A stretch of DNA of 64,000 nucleotides from Gryganskiella cystojenkinii (GCA_015852425.1 JAAAIG010000051.1:19698-83697); one strand, 5' to 3'. Positions 33,560 to 45,795 are shown, numbered from the stretch's first letter. Translations and numbers: made by a program. The notes: generated by a model not told the origin, from the letters alone.

Positions 33560-33604
33560 CTTCGAATCTGATTAGTCCTTGCCTTGGCCTTCGAATCTGA
33601 TTAG
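33560..33604. repeat. 17-bp direct repeat
   Basis: The sequence CCTTCGAATCTGATTAG occurs twice within 45 bp, separated by about 11 bases, in intergenic DNA downstream of the NAT9 gene. No gene or transposon context. Confidence 0.7.
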
Positions 33605-33722
33605 CCGCAAGGGATTAGATTGTTCCCAAAGAGGGCAGGGGTGCAGCGACCTATATCTTTTTGGGACTGGGGGTCTCCAACAACTGATTTATTTCCTTTT
33701 CATTTCTATCTCCCCTTTTTCT

Positions 33723-35012
33723 TCAAGATTCAAGTTCCCCTGCATCCAACTGTAACGTCTGAAACTGTGCCTGAGTGACATCACTCTTGTTGTATCCTTC
33801 GACTTCTGTTGTTGATGTTGACGAAATAGACAAGGCACGCTCCAGAGTTACTTCCCCAAAGATTTCCGAGTACCCGATCTGAACAAACCCGAGTTGTGTG
33901 GTAAAGAGTTGGATCGAGCCCTGGTTCTCGGTCGAGATCTTTGCAGTGATGCGGGTTGTACCGAGGGATTTGTAGGCTACGTTTTTTTTTGTTTTGTAGG
34001 GAAGAAAAAAATAGATTGCAATTGCCAAAATCGCAGAGGGTGTGCCAGGAGGATATAAAAAAAACAATGTCAGTCACCCCACATTTCAAGGAGATTGTAC
34101 TCATGTTTTGTGTAGACAGACTTGTCCGCGCTAGAGGTTTTGCACTCTTCTATAGCAAGATATTATTTTCTTACCGTAGGTGATCATCATTCGAAGGGCC
34201 TCAAGTCCCATGCCTTTACGTCTATAGGTCGGCTCTGCAATCATGATCTCGATTTCGGCCGAATGAGGATCATCGTGGTCGTTGTAGAATAGATTAACAT
34301 CCCCGACCATCTCTATCGACATATACTATGCGTTAGTCCTAATCGAGCATATTGTTCGGATGGGTAGCTTCCTTCATGCAGGCTCAACAAGCCATGGTAC
34401 TTACTTTGCGAGAGGGCGTTCTTGGGTGTGATCTCTTGCTCTGGGGTCTCCTTGGCCAAGATGATGAACGTGCATTCTATTTTACGCGTCAACATGTTTC
34501 GATAATTGTTATCATGGTACAGTACAAGGCAGCGCGGCAAGAACCAAACATTAGACTTACTCTTCTCATCCACATGCCAGGACTCCTGCATCTCGTATTC
34601 TTCCTCGAGCGTTAAGGGCTCGGACGCGGTCATTTCTATATTTTTTTGTGTGCAGCAGAAAGTCAACAACAAAAAATAAACGAAAATAAATATTGTCTAT
34701 CAGTTATCAAGCGTCTTCGGATTAGATAGATCACGACTCCCTCTGTTTTTAAAGTATATACCAAGCAACTCTGGAGACTGCATCCACGTGTTGTAATGTT
34801 CGACATGGCGCTTCAGATATGGGACCAGGACACAGCTGTGGCCCACCTATAACGTGGATCGGCGAGGATAGTCCGTATCAGTGTCTCTCTCTCCTATTTG
34901 CTCCCGAAAGAACGTTGCCGATGACTCCATCAACTCTTTCCCCCCTGTAGTATAATCAGACATATATGTGGCCGCATTCCCTTACCAGAGCAATCCTCTC
35001 ATTGGCACGCAT
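33723..35012 (-). CDS. NAT9: N-acetyltransferase 9-like GNAT protein
   Basis: Six exons on the minus strand: 35012-34986, 34846-34762, 34635-34561, 34476-34405, 34312-34175, 33976-33723. All phases agree and give 216 residues. The spliced chain reads MRANERIAL then VLVPYLKRHVEHYNTWMQSPELL, LTASEPLTLEEEYEMQ.SW, KCTFIILAKE, MVGDVNLF, AEIEIMIAEPTYRRKGMGLEA (the acetyl-CoA-binding R/Q-x-x-G-x-G/A loop) and GEVTLE, the signature order of NAT9. Known role: a conserved GNAT acetyltransferase, in flies linked to microtubule stability and JNK signalling; its substrate in fungi is not established. The first exon codes only nine residues and was found by matching the family N-terminus. The splice acceptor of exon 5 could be confused with one 15 bases upstream; the chosen one keeps the frame. 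Confidence 0.9.
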
Positions 35013-35737
35013 GGTATGTGTGTTAATTGCTGATGATCGTTACAAGGTTGATGATTTGCCCACCATTGAATTTTCGCTGTGAGTTTGTGACTTTGTTTTA
35101 CAATCGCACGTGACTTTTCTTCCGTCGCTTGCCTCACTTCACCCAGATCTTTGGGTACTTGACGCGACTTTCCTTTTCCGCGTCGCCTAGGACCTCGTTA
35201 CTCTTGTTTACTGTCCGCCTAAATTGCCTTTTTCGCTGAGGCATTTCCGCCTGTAACTGCCAATCTTCCGCCGTTCTAAAAGTCTAGTGTCGCTACTGTG
35301 GAGAAGGTCGCGGTCATGATCCCATGAATATGATATTGACCAGATCCGCCGCGTTTCCTTCCATCTCTTTTGTATAAGTAGGCCTACATCCCAAACCAAG
35401 ATAGCTCTTCAGTCTTAAACCTCACCTGGTTCCTTGTACATAGTCTTCTCTTTATACAATAGTATCTTAACGAAAAACCAACTCTTGTGCTTATCCATTG
35501 TCCCTAGTCTCCTATCCTTGTTCCTGTCCTTAATCTTTATCCCTGTCTCCTCTCTTGACTTTGCAAAACAAGCCGGTCGTGCGTTACACTCCTGAGGTCC
35601 TGACCAGTCCTCCACACTACACCCTCCACTATCTTACTCTGCAAAAAAGGGATATACAGTAGGTGTAATCTAACGCTACGCCATTTACAAAGGATTTGTA
35701 CACGCACATCCTGATCTTCCATGCCGAACTTGTATAG
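35013..35737. other. Intergenic between NAT9 and WAP-like gene
   Basis: NAT9 promoter side and leader of the small secreted protein. Several minus-strand frames (for example 35208-35399 and 35537-35743) lack any domain. No gene seen. Confidence 0.5.
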
Positions 35738-35983
35738 ATGCACATCTGCTATTTTTTCTTGCTTCTCTACGTCCTGCCGTTCACTATGGCAGTGGCAACG
35801 TGTAATGATCGTATTCAGGTTTCAAACCGGTGCCCACCACCTTATCAGATATCCTGTATCCGGTGCATTGACCAGTGCAGCACCAGCGTAGAATGCCCCA
35901 AAGGGCAGCTATGCTGCCCGGAGCCAGGTTGTGGGAATACTTGCAAGTATCCAATAATGCATACCGTATCTGAAATATTTTAG
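35738..35983 (+). CDS. Small secreted cysteine-rich protein with WAP-type spacing
   Basis: A single exon of 81 residues. Residues 1-20 (HICYFFLLLYVLPFTMAVA) are a signal peptide; M17 is an alternative start that would lose it. The mature chain has ten cysteines (22, 32, 40, 43, 47, 53, 59, 60, 65, 69). The last six follow C-x5-C-x5-CC-x4-C-x3-C (C47 to C69, with ECPKGQLCCPEPGCGNTC), exactly the signature of the whey acidic protein four-disulfide core; C32, C40 and C43 can supply the remaining two of its eight cysteines. In animals such domains are protease inhibitors or antimicrobials. A protease-inhibitor or effector role here is inference. The gene is short and unsupported by introns, but the cysteine pattern is unlikely by chance. 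Confidence 0.65.
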   Translation: MHICYFFLLLYVLPFTMAVATCNDRIQVSNRCPPPYQISCIRCIDQCSTSVECPKGQLCCPEPGCGNTCKYPIMHTVSEIF

Positions 35984-36892
35984 TCAAGGTCTTGCATTTC
36001 GATGTACTTTTGAGGCGCAGACAGTATCGAGTATAGTCACCTAGGCGTCTCTCATGAAAAGAAAGACGCTCTTCTCTTTGTCCCAACAATTAAAAAATTA
36101 TCTCCACCTCACCATTAACTTTACTCCACTCTCTCCTCATCTAACCTCTTACTCCAGCGCCAACTCGCACGTCTTTCCAGCTGATCAGTCAAAGGGACGT
36201 AGTATAAAACCTGTTTGCATCTTTGCCCTATGACTTTAATCCATATACTTTCTTCTTCCCTTCGCTCTCTGTCTCCGTTCCTCTCTTTGTCTCTGTTCCT
36301 CTCTCTGACTCCATGCTTCTCTTCTTCTCTCTCTGCTTTTCTCTCTGCCTTTCTCTCTACATCGCCCACCTAATCCCCTTGCATGCACAACGTGAGCGAT
36401 TTGTTCACAAGCAGGTTTTGATGCGAAAGTTTAATGTTTCTTTTCGCATTTGAATGGTTTATAACCAGGCACGACGGTCTGGAGGCACACCACAAGGGAT
36501 TTTATTGCAACATTTTACCGCTTCAAGGATCAATAGCAACATCGTTAGAGGAAGTAGAAAACATTGGGCACTCGGGTACTGTTTTGGATAGCTTGACAAA
36601 GCACAGTGATGACCACAGTCGGTATTAGCGGTACTAGAAAGAAACGTAACAAACAAACAGCCAAACCACCTGGATGACTAGTGCAGTACAGTCCTACTAA
36701 TCTCATATCTCGAAACTTACCCCGTTAGGAGACCGTTTGCGTGACTGCGTGCACTGTGACTGTCAATTATTATGCCTGCTCGGACTTCGTAAACAAACCC
36801 GTGGTGTGAGCTGCTTCCTTGGGTCCAATGCCATTCCTCTCTTCTTGTCTTCTTTGACATTCAGGAGCCAAATTCACAGTGCGACCTAAACC
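35984..36892. other. Intergenic, no gene seen
   Basis: A CT-rich tract (36240-36370, simple TCTCT pattern) and unremarkable sequence up to the Myb-repeat gene start. No coding support. Confidence 0.5.
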
Positions 36893-39099
36893 ATGCATCG
36901 CTGTCCTTCACTCCTTCGCTCGGTGCAGCGGACATTTTCACTCTCACGAACATTACCCTGTCGTTACCCCACTACTACCACCACTTCCAGAACTACCTTA
37001 ACGCCAACCTTATCACACTACCACCTTCATAACCGTTCTGTACAACACCTCCAGTCTCGAAGACTCTATACATCTGGTGTCATCATCGAGAATGAGAAGG
37101 AAGCAGTAAAAGTAAGGTCGAATGGAGGATATTTTTTTGTTTGTTTAGTCGGCTTATCACACGTAGTGGGCAAAACCCTCAACAGTCTCGATTCTTACAC
37201 TGTTCTTTTTCTCGATCTATCTCACAGACTGTCAAACCCAGGCCCAGGATCCCCAGGAACCCTCACAAATCTGTGAAATGGACCCCGAAAATGGACGAGA
37301 CCGTTCTCTCACTTAGAAAAGAAGACAAGACCTGGGATTATGTCGCCTTGGTCGTTGGTCGCCCTGCCTCGGCTTGTTCTGATCGTTATTATACCTGTCT
37401 CGACCCCGCCATCAAATTCTGGACACCGGCCATGTTTTCGAAATTGGACGAGATGGTCGAGGCCGGTTATGCCTGGAAAGACATTGCCATCGCACTCAAC
37501 AGTGTCATCATCACCTGTCAACATCAATGGCGTACGCTTGGCAAGGGGAAATATCGGATCTCTGGTTTAGGGATGAGCATCCGAGCCAAAGCCAATGATT
37601 GGACCCCGATCGAGGTCGATTCGTTCTGGAGATCGTTTTTACAGTATGGTCAAGGATCCTGGGAACTGATCGCGGCTGATGTTCATTCCAAGAGCGTGGA
37701 GGAATGTCGAGTCGGGTTCAAGGCCCTGGTTCTGGCGGCCTTGAAGGATGCTCCAGGTTGGGCCAAGATCGAGATCAACAATTATGTCACCCATACATCC
37801 AGAAAGGCTCGGCAACGAGCACAAGTAGCCGAGAGAATCGCCGAAGGAGGCTCTGATTCAACAGCATCAACAGCTTCAACCACCACACCGATAACAGAAA
37901 CAGCACCCGCAACGAAAATAAAGGCAAGCCCCGTCAAAACCTGGACGGAAGCAGATCACAAGGCTCTACTGGAGGCTGTAGAGAAATACGGACTCTTCTC
38001 AGGCTGGACCAAGATCCGGAAAGAAGTCAAGCCCCGACTCAGGGACGACCAGGTCGAAGCCGAGTACTATCGCTTGAACGGTGTCATGGACTCCCAGGAA
38101 GCGAACGAGGATGATCGAGTCGGGAGTGCGTCATCAATCAGTAGTCTTGCACATCATACCGCGTCCCACTCAATAGCCTCCACCAAGTCGGATGAAGACG
38201 GAATCTGGACAGATGAAGAGCTCGAAACGTTGTTCAAGATGTTGATGCGGTACAGCACTGTCCCGGTCTGGCAAGAAGAGGCGGATCTTAAGGGATACAG
38301 GCCCACAGAACAAGAAGAAATCGAGCTCTTTTGGCCGGCTTCCGAGGTCAAGAAGCAGAAGAAGAAAACGAGACAGAACAAGAGGGAGGTCAAATTGTTA
38401 CAACAACAACTCGAGGAGCAACTCTTACGCCACGTAGAGGATGAAGAAATCGATACCGACAAATCCGATATTAACGAACATGGAAACAACGGCGATGATA
38501 CCCAGGCAGAATGCGCTCCAAAGACACCTGCTCATCTCGAGTGGACCAAGGATCGTGTCGATCGTCTCAAGCGTCTCGTCGGTCAACAGCGGTTACAAGG
38601 TCAAGCCTCGGGTCACCCTGTGGATTGGAACTGGATCGCGGATCATATCGGTCCCGGTTTTGATGCCAACATGTGTATCGCAGCTTGGCAATCAACGCCG
38701 AAAAAGGACATTACAAAACTGGAACCGGCTAAATACTGGGATGAGTCCGATATCGAAAAGTTAATGCAAGGCGTCCGAACCTATGGTCGAGCCTGGTCCA
38801 AGATCAAGAAGCAATTTTTGACTGATCGCACTACAGACTCCATTCGAAGAAAGGTCTCCAATCTAGAAAAGAGTCGGAACCATCTCGTCCGTGAGACCAA
38901 AAAAATGATCCCCAAGGAATCCTACTTGACTGAGAAGGATATCACGGCCTTTGTCGATGATGCACTCAAGGACTATGAGACCTATGCGCTCTGCAAAAAG
39001 CTTGACCAGCTTTTTGAAGAGTATTTGGAGAAATCGCAGTCGCAAAAGAAACATTTCCAAGAGAAAGAGGAGGAGGAAGAAACCGTTCTTAGCAAGTGA
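36893..39099 (+). CDS. Multi-Myb/SANT-repeat protein with mitochondrial-type presequence
   Basis: Two exons, 36893-37111 and 37228-39099, join in frame to 696 residues. Residues 1-65 contain many R, S, T and no D or E before position 66, and include RRLYTSG, a typical mitochondrial presequence with an MPP/Icp55-like site. After it come about seven Myb/SANT-like helical repeats, each opened by a tryptophan: KWTPKMDETVL (about 90), FWTPAMFSKLDEM, DWTPIEVDSFWRSFLQYGQGSW, TWTEADHKALLEAVEKYG, IWTDEELETLFKMLMRY, EWTKDRVDRLKRL and KYWDESDIEKLMQGVRTYGRAWSKI (about 615). Between them are charged linkers including an acidic stretch near 480-500. The C-terminus is a charged helix. Myb repeats usually bind DNA or histone tails in the nucleus. 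The presequence suggests mitochondrial DNA instead, which is inference. I know no named orthologue with this repeat number. It converges on DHX29 with only 125 bp between stops. Confidence 0.85.
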
Positions 39100-39224
39100 T
39101 TTGAGGAATAAAAATAACAAAAAAAGAACCAAAAACATTTCTCAAAAATCCTCTCAAAGCCCCATACTTCATTTTTAACAATGAGGTGATGTCGATCCTT
39201 GTCTTTATGGTTATTCTAAGTTGT

Positions 39225-42200
39225 CTATGCAAGGAACACATTTTGATCCTTCTTGTGCTGGTACCCAGCCTTATCCTCAAATCGCAATACATTCTCCTCT
39301 CCCTCGAGAATCGCCACAATCATCTCTAGCCATCTTTCCTCGCGTTCCATCATCAGCTTTCCTGGTTCATCAATACGTTTTTGAAGAATCTTGTCCAGTT
39401 CTTCGCGCATCATCTTGAACACGACCGCAGTCTTGGCATGGCACTTGAACTGGATCCACTTGTCCACAGTCACGAGTTTAGCATGGTGCTATTAACAAAA
39501 AATGCGACATAATTGTTAGTAAATGCCAAAAGTCGATATCACGTCAATTCGAGGGATTTCATACAAGGATATATTCGTAATATGCTTACCTTGACGGACA
39601 GCTCGCCTCCAAAGAGAACCAAGGGAAACTGACCCACGCGACAACTCTCCCAGACGTACATCCTTGACGATTTGACCAAACTGTTAAACACAAACCAAGG
39701 ACTCACATCAGGCCCTGAGACTGCACCGGAGGCACCTCCCTTCTGGAAATTGACCGACGAAGGGTGGATGTAAACCGTCTCCTGTTTAGGTCCTGTCACA
39801 TAAGCCTTGACTGCGTCACTCCGCATCATAACCTTGGGATACATACCCGCCGAAATGGCGGCGTTCAAGACCGGGATCGATCGCTGATAGACATTGTACT
39901 CTGGGATCACGGGACAGAACTGAATCTTGTGATTGAATCGCTCTCGGTTCAATTCCCTTTTCGTCTCTGCATCGACCGACACGAATCCGGTACCGACCAG
40001 GAAACCCAGGAACTGTTTCTTCATATCCTCCATCATCGTCAGATTCTGATGACTCAAAAAGTTCTTCCTGCAATAGTCGTAGATCCCGTTGGGTTTTTGT
40101 TGATAGGCTTGGCGCCATCCCAGATAGGCATTGTACCAGGTTAACATGTCAGAATCTGCGATCTTAAATCGCGCCTTGGCGGCATCAGCCTCGCTCTCGG
40201 CTCCAAATGGCGTGACAAACGGAGACTTGAAACTAAGCATAGCCGCGATGGTAAGAATCGGATCCAGACATTTGAAAATCGATCCAAAGAGAATCATCTT
40301 GCCGATATGCACATCCACAGGCAGGTTACAGAGATGAATTCCCAAAGGCGTAAGCTCCTCGGCCTTGGTTAAAGCGCGCACATCCTGCAACGCTACGATT
40401 GCATTCTCGATCGCCTTGGCTGGTGGAGCATCCAAAGCTGACCCCAGAACCTCGGCAATATCGCCTAGCTGACACATCTTGATCATCAGACACAACTCTT
40501 CAAGAGGCATGCGCATGATCTCGGGCATCTGGTACTCGGGCATATATTCCTCGAATGTCCTCTGTGAGAACAAATGGAAACAGACTCCTTCCTGAACACG
40601 ACCAGCACGACCACGACGCTGACGAGCGTTCGATTTGGCAATGAAGCGCTCTTGAAGGGTTGTCACGCGCTTCTTCTCATCAAATTTGATCTGTTTCGAC
40701 TTGCCGGTATCCAGAACAATGGTCACATCCGGAATTGTGATACCCGTTTCGGCGATATTCGTCGCCATAACGATCTTGCGGATCCCTTGAGGTGGGACAT
40801 CGAAAACCTGGGACTGACCCTCGGAAGAGACCGAACTGTGCAAAGGCCATAACTGGAACAGGGACTCATTGCCGAATCGACGACTGACTTTGAGAGCATC
40901 AAACAATTTCCGGATTTCGGGCATGCCAGGCAGGAAGATCAAAATCGCGCCTTCCTCGGGGATATGGACAGACTCTGCGTCAGGGTCGTTTTGGCTATGC
41001 TTACGACGATCCTCGGGGAAACAGATATACTCGAGAAGTAGCTGGATAAGCTCATAGTTGATCTTGTTCTCATCAATGCGGTTCAACATCTGGCTCGTCC
41101 GGTTGACCATGGTGGGACCTTGCGAGAAATCATCACCCATGGTTACGCGAGCCTCAGCCTCTCCTGCCATATACTCGTCCGCGTCATTATCCCACTGCAG
41201 GTGGACTGTCTGCCGACTAGCTCCTTTTCCTGCGATATCCACAGATCCTTTGCCTAAGAAAACAAGAGAGAATATGAACATTCGGTTCATAGTCTTATCG
41301 GTGATTGCAAAACGAAGACGCGTTATCGAATATTAGATTTGCACTTACTCTGGATGTCCTTTCGGAATCGGATCGCATACTCTGAATCCTCTTCCAGTGT
41401 GTATCCCGTGACGTCAATCACATCGTCCAAGAACTGAGCATGAACAGGGAACGTTCTTCCGGGAACCTCGAGGACAGGACAGCCCTTGAAATATTCCGAG
41501 AAACGTTCAGAGTCGACAGTGGCACTCATCAGAATGATCCTAGATACGTGAAGAAATTGATCCGTCAGCCACTGCTACTGATAACAAACAACATAAGGAT
41601 ATAAGGATATTATAAATAGCAAACATACTTTAGATCTGGTCGGCGGGGCATCAGCTTTTTAAGGATGATCAACAGGAAATCGGACTCGAGCGTGCGTTCG
41701 TGAACTTCGTCAATGACAAGATGTGTCACGCCCTTCAAGGTCTTGTCACTCTCCAGTCGTCTCAACAAGATACCCGTTGTACAAAACTTGAGAACGTTGG
41801 TCGGCGCTACACGAGATTCCAATCGGATCTGGTAACCCACCAAGGTGTTAGGTTTACCAGCGGAGTTACGAGCATCTCCCAATTCTTCAGAGACACGGTT
41901 CGCGATCGAGATGGCCGAAATTCGTCTAGGCTGTGTGCAAACGATATCACATTGATCACCTAGACCTTGCTCCAGCATAAATTCGGCCAAGTACTGAGGT
42001 ACCTGCGTACTTTTTCCACATCCAGTTTCGCCAGACACGATGACAACCTGGTTGCTCTGCAGAACTGCAAGCAATTGATCTCTGAACTGGTAAATAGGCA
42101 ACTCCTTGCGCTTCTCAAACAGCTTGATGTGTCCTGGTCGCTTCAGTCGATCGCTCCAGTTTTTTTGCAGGGCCGTTCCAGCAGGGGTGATAATGATCTC

Positions 42201-44170
42201 GCTTTGCTCCAAAGTCGCATTATCCGCTTGATTGTCGTAGGCTTGTTCAATTTGATCCTGGGTATCGTCTGCGGTCCGTTGAGGTATCTTTGTCACCAAG
42301 TTTTTTATGTATGACAGTCGATCGCCATCGACAATCTTCTTGGCCAGTCGTCCCGAGGATTCCTTCTCGTCGATCCACTCCAGCCAGAGGTCGCGGTAAG
42401 TCGGTGGAAGCGATCTGTAAAGAGGCAGCGGTGTAAGATCGTACAGCATCTTGGTTGCGACGTAGTTTTCTGCTTCGACCATGTTCTCGCATCCTTCGTT
42501 CTGCATTTGTGTTGACGACTGGTTGCCACTGCCCCAGGTGACCGTGACCATGGCCATCGAGACTGCTGGTGTCGAGAATGGTGCTTTCTTGTACACAATC
42601 TTGCTATGACGATCCTTCTTGCGACAGAATTCCGCGAGTACGACCTTCGGCGATCCTCCACTCCAAGAAGGGTTGGCCATCTGACGTAACCTCAGGTGTG
42701 ACGTCGTAATTGAGGCAGAGTCAGGTCCTGTCGAAGCGGCGCCACCCTCCAGATCCCACATACCTCCAAGCATGCCTCCACCATCATCGTCCGCGTTATT
42801 GTCTTTGTTATTTTCCTTTTCTTGAGCACGAAGGGCCTCCTGTTCTTTTTCCTTTTTCCGCTTGGACTTTTTGGCCTTCTTCTTTTCGTCGACGATGCGC
42901 TGTTTTAACATAGACTCGGCGAGTTTCTTGTCAAAGGCGAAGTCGATATCCAGTCCGTTGATTTTGGAGTTTAAAGTATCGATCTTGCGAGCGATAGTCT
43001 TTTTGTCCGCTGGGGATTCAACCTCTTTGAGCGCCTCTGAGAGTTCAGTGAGATTCATCTTGTAGTCGACGTAATGTTCGTTTGGATCCTCTGCCTCTTC
43101 ATCCGAGTTTTCCTAAGAAGGTGATTCGGTTAAAAGGAGGTGAGACATGAGCGGGAGAGATCACCCTCAACACCAATTCAACGCAGCGTCATAAGCTTAC
43201 AGCTAGCGCGGCCTGCAGGATCCATTCCTTTTCTTTGGCTCCTGCTCCCTGCGAGATTACTGGTTCTAGTGCAGCTTCCTTCTGAGGGGGTGGTGTTGAC
43301 AATGCCGCTGTGACAGACTCTGGTAAAGATGGGGTATGAGGTGCCACGAATGACTGATGTTGTGAGGCGTGCATTGAGATCTTCATGTCGTCGTCGTGAT
43401 AGATTTTGTCCGCGAATCCCTTTGGAAGTCGATCTGCGTCCATGTGCATACAGAGCTAAATGGGGGAGGAGGCAAACGGGGCAAACGGGTCCTGTAAGTA
43501 AAACGAAGGTCTGCTCTCTGGGTGTGATCACGACCAATTGCAACGAATGCTCATACCCAATCGAGAGCATCCTCGGATTCACCGGTGTAAGTATGTTGGA
43601 GAGCCTCTTCGATATCAGCCTTCTCAAACCCCAGTCGAAGCAGTGCCAGGTATGTGACATTCAACTTTGCCACCAACTGATCGTTGCTCAAAAAAACATT
43701 GTGTTGGAACGCATCTATCATAATGAAATAGCGGGTTTGATTAGCTGTCATGAAGGCCTGTGCACATGTCCAAGAAACGCATTTCAAATCCTGATCAATT
43801 TTTCTTTACCGGCATCCTTGGCTTCGTTCTCCTTGAGCAATCCGATGACGCTGTTCTCGAGGTTAGCCTCCATCTTCAGCACCGGCAGTGTCTCGATGTT
43901 GATCTTTTGAGTAGTGGTCAAGAACGCATCGACCTTTTTCAACGAAAGACCCTCGAGTCTCTCTGCCAGGGACACAAATTCGTCTTCGACCTCTTCCTCT
44001 TTTACATTTGTTTCCGCCGCAGTCGGTGGTGCTTCCACGGGGATAGGTTCAGGTTCAGGTTCAGGCTCAGGCTCTGGTTCAGGCTCGACCGGTTTTGCTT
44101 TTGGAATGGATGTGGTGGCAAATCCTCTTGCCTGGGCATTCGCGTACTTGTTCTTCTTCTTTGGCGGCAT
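39225..44170 (-). CDS. DHX29: DHX29-type DExH RNA helicase (translation initiation)
   Basis: Seven exons: 44170-43810, 43744-43557, 43455-43201, 43112-41629, 41539-41349, 41253-39590, 39488-39225, giving 1468 residues with consistent phases. Layout: a Lys-rich start (MPPKKKNKY), a (PE)n tract and an acidic region; a UBA-like helical block (GFEKADIEEALQ...EDALDWLC, about 155-190); an N-terminal region typical of DHX29; then the DExH core with motif I GETGCGKST (about 629), TQPRRISA, motif II DEVH (about 735), motif III SAT (about 770), GRTFPV, a TNIAETGIT segment and motif VI QRRGRAGR (about 1043), and HA2/OB modules. DHX29 binds the 40S subunit and promotes scanning through structured 5' UTRs. 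The acceptor of intron 1 is the least certain point: the frame-compatible choice at 43744 adds about 20 residues (NQTRYFIMIDAF) with no family counterpart. Confidence 0.9.
44040..44094 (-). repeat. Hexanucleotide repeat encoding Pro-Glu in DHX29
   Basis: Plus-strand GGTTCA/GGCTCA-type hexamers in tandem encode alternating Pro-Glu near residue 30-45 of DHX29 on the minus strand. The unit is a multiple of three, so length changes would be tolerated. Confidence 0.8.
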
Positions 44171-45795
44171 TATGAGTTGATCCTGATTCTGGTCCTGCCT
44201 TTCGAGATTGAAAATGTGATGGAGCAGCCTAGTGGAACAAGACACGATCAGAAGTGAAAAATGCACAGATCAAATATTAAACCCTTAATAAGCAAATGTT
44301 TCCCCGCAGCACCTCGGACCGCAGTGAGCTTGCTTTGTGTTCACCATCCTCCCATTCCCCAACTCTTCTCCACAATAAAGACGTTTTTTTTGCTTTGTCT
44401 AGGCTGCCTTTGTGGACAAAGCAGCGCACGGGCTTACCAATCATTCGACCATTGTAGACTCGATCTTGCGCGGTTGGGACAACCGCGACGATTAACCGAT
44501 GAGCAGAGCTGCTGGGCAGACAAACAACGCAGGTTTTCTGCTGGGGGGGAATACCAGGCAAAATCGTTCCTAGTCTACTCGATTCTTTTTCAAAATGATC
44601 CTTGAGAGGGTGCTGTTCTTAGATGTCAACAACTGAGGGAATTGGCAAATTGACAATGGAACACAACGAACACAGCGACTGCCGCCGTCGTATTATTATA
44701 ACCGGACAAAAATCACTCAGTTGTTGACTCCTCGACACGCGCAGTTCTTTCCAGCGCCGCCCTCGTTTATTTCAATGACAAAGAAGGAAGACAATGTTCG
44801 AATGAGATTGACTAATGCTTTGAAATGAGGAAATGCCGAAGGAGAGGAGAAGGTGGAGTTTCAACCTTGTCGTGTCGTCCTTGTTAGCATGACCGCGGCA
44901 GTAACCGAACTTTTTTTTTCTGGCGTTTGCGACCTGTAACAAGTACGTTTAGTGGGCAACTTTGTTCCCACAAGCAAAAGAGAAAGGGGGCGATGGACGA
45001 GCTTCTTTTTTTCTTTGGTTGAAAAAGCGCAAGACGCTCTCAAAGAGGGGGAGGAGAAGAGAGAACAGAAGCAGAGAGTTCACAATTCCCAAGCCTGAAT
45101 TTGATTTTTTTTTTTGGTCGTGTGGTTGGCTGGATTGCCCAGGGTTGGCACATGCTCTCTTATGTTTTTGCTGTCGACTCTTTTTGTCAAACCTTCTTTT
45201 GGCGGCAGGAACGATAAGAAGGGAGAGAAGTGAATTTCGTGCACCAACACGCACCCTTCGATTTCGGTAGAATTCGACCATTAAACTTTTTTTGATTTCC
45301 ACGTTGACCAACGGGGTGCCGGCCTGGTCAACTGGCGGTCTGTTGGAGTGGAGGATATGCGTGTTGTCGAACCTATCCTCTTCCTTCTCCTCGGCAGCAA
45401 CGGGAAGGGTGACCGACGGGTTCGGGGGTGTATCTCCTTTGTTAAATTGTCCAAACTTTCGAACATAAAATCGATAAACACACAGTGCGCCTTCACACGA
45501 CGCCCTTGCGTTTAATGCCTTCGTTTGTTTGTTGTTTGCGCTCCTTTTCTTTTCTTCGCCCTCAGCACTTCTTTTCTTCTTATTCTTCTCATTTATTCAC
45601 ATTCATTTCTCATTCATTCCTCTTTATTCATTCTCGATTGGACAATTCCTCTTCTTTCGACTTTGCCCAAGTATACTCCGAACTAGGAACGAGTCACGGT
45701 CAAGACCCAGCCATTCAACGGAAAAAAACAAGGTCCGACTCTGACGTATACCCCCTTTTTTATTTCTTCATAAGAAACAAAAAAAATAATCGTCG
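44171..45795. other. Divergent promoter region DHX29 / arrestin (1.6 kb)
   Basis: Lies between two genes transcribed outwards. It holds an 8-bp perfect inverted repeat with 3-nt loop (44469-44487), purine-rich tracts near 45040-45110 and a CT-rich leader up to 45795. No coding or RNA gene seen. Confidence 0.55.

Larger units (their letters stand above)
30303..33722. other. Gene-poor 3.4 kb
   Basis: Apart from the leader and TATA box of the LPMO-like gene, I see no supported coding or RNA gene. All open frames are short (under about 125 residues) with no domains. Two structural features were noted: a perfect 9-bp inverted repeat with 4-nt loop at 32366-32387, and a 17-bp direct repeat (CCTTCGAATCTGATTAG) at about 33560 and 33588. 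It could host an unannotated non-coding RNA, but nothing specific supports that. Confidence 0.45.
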
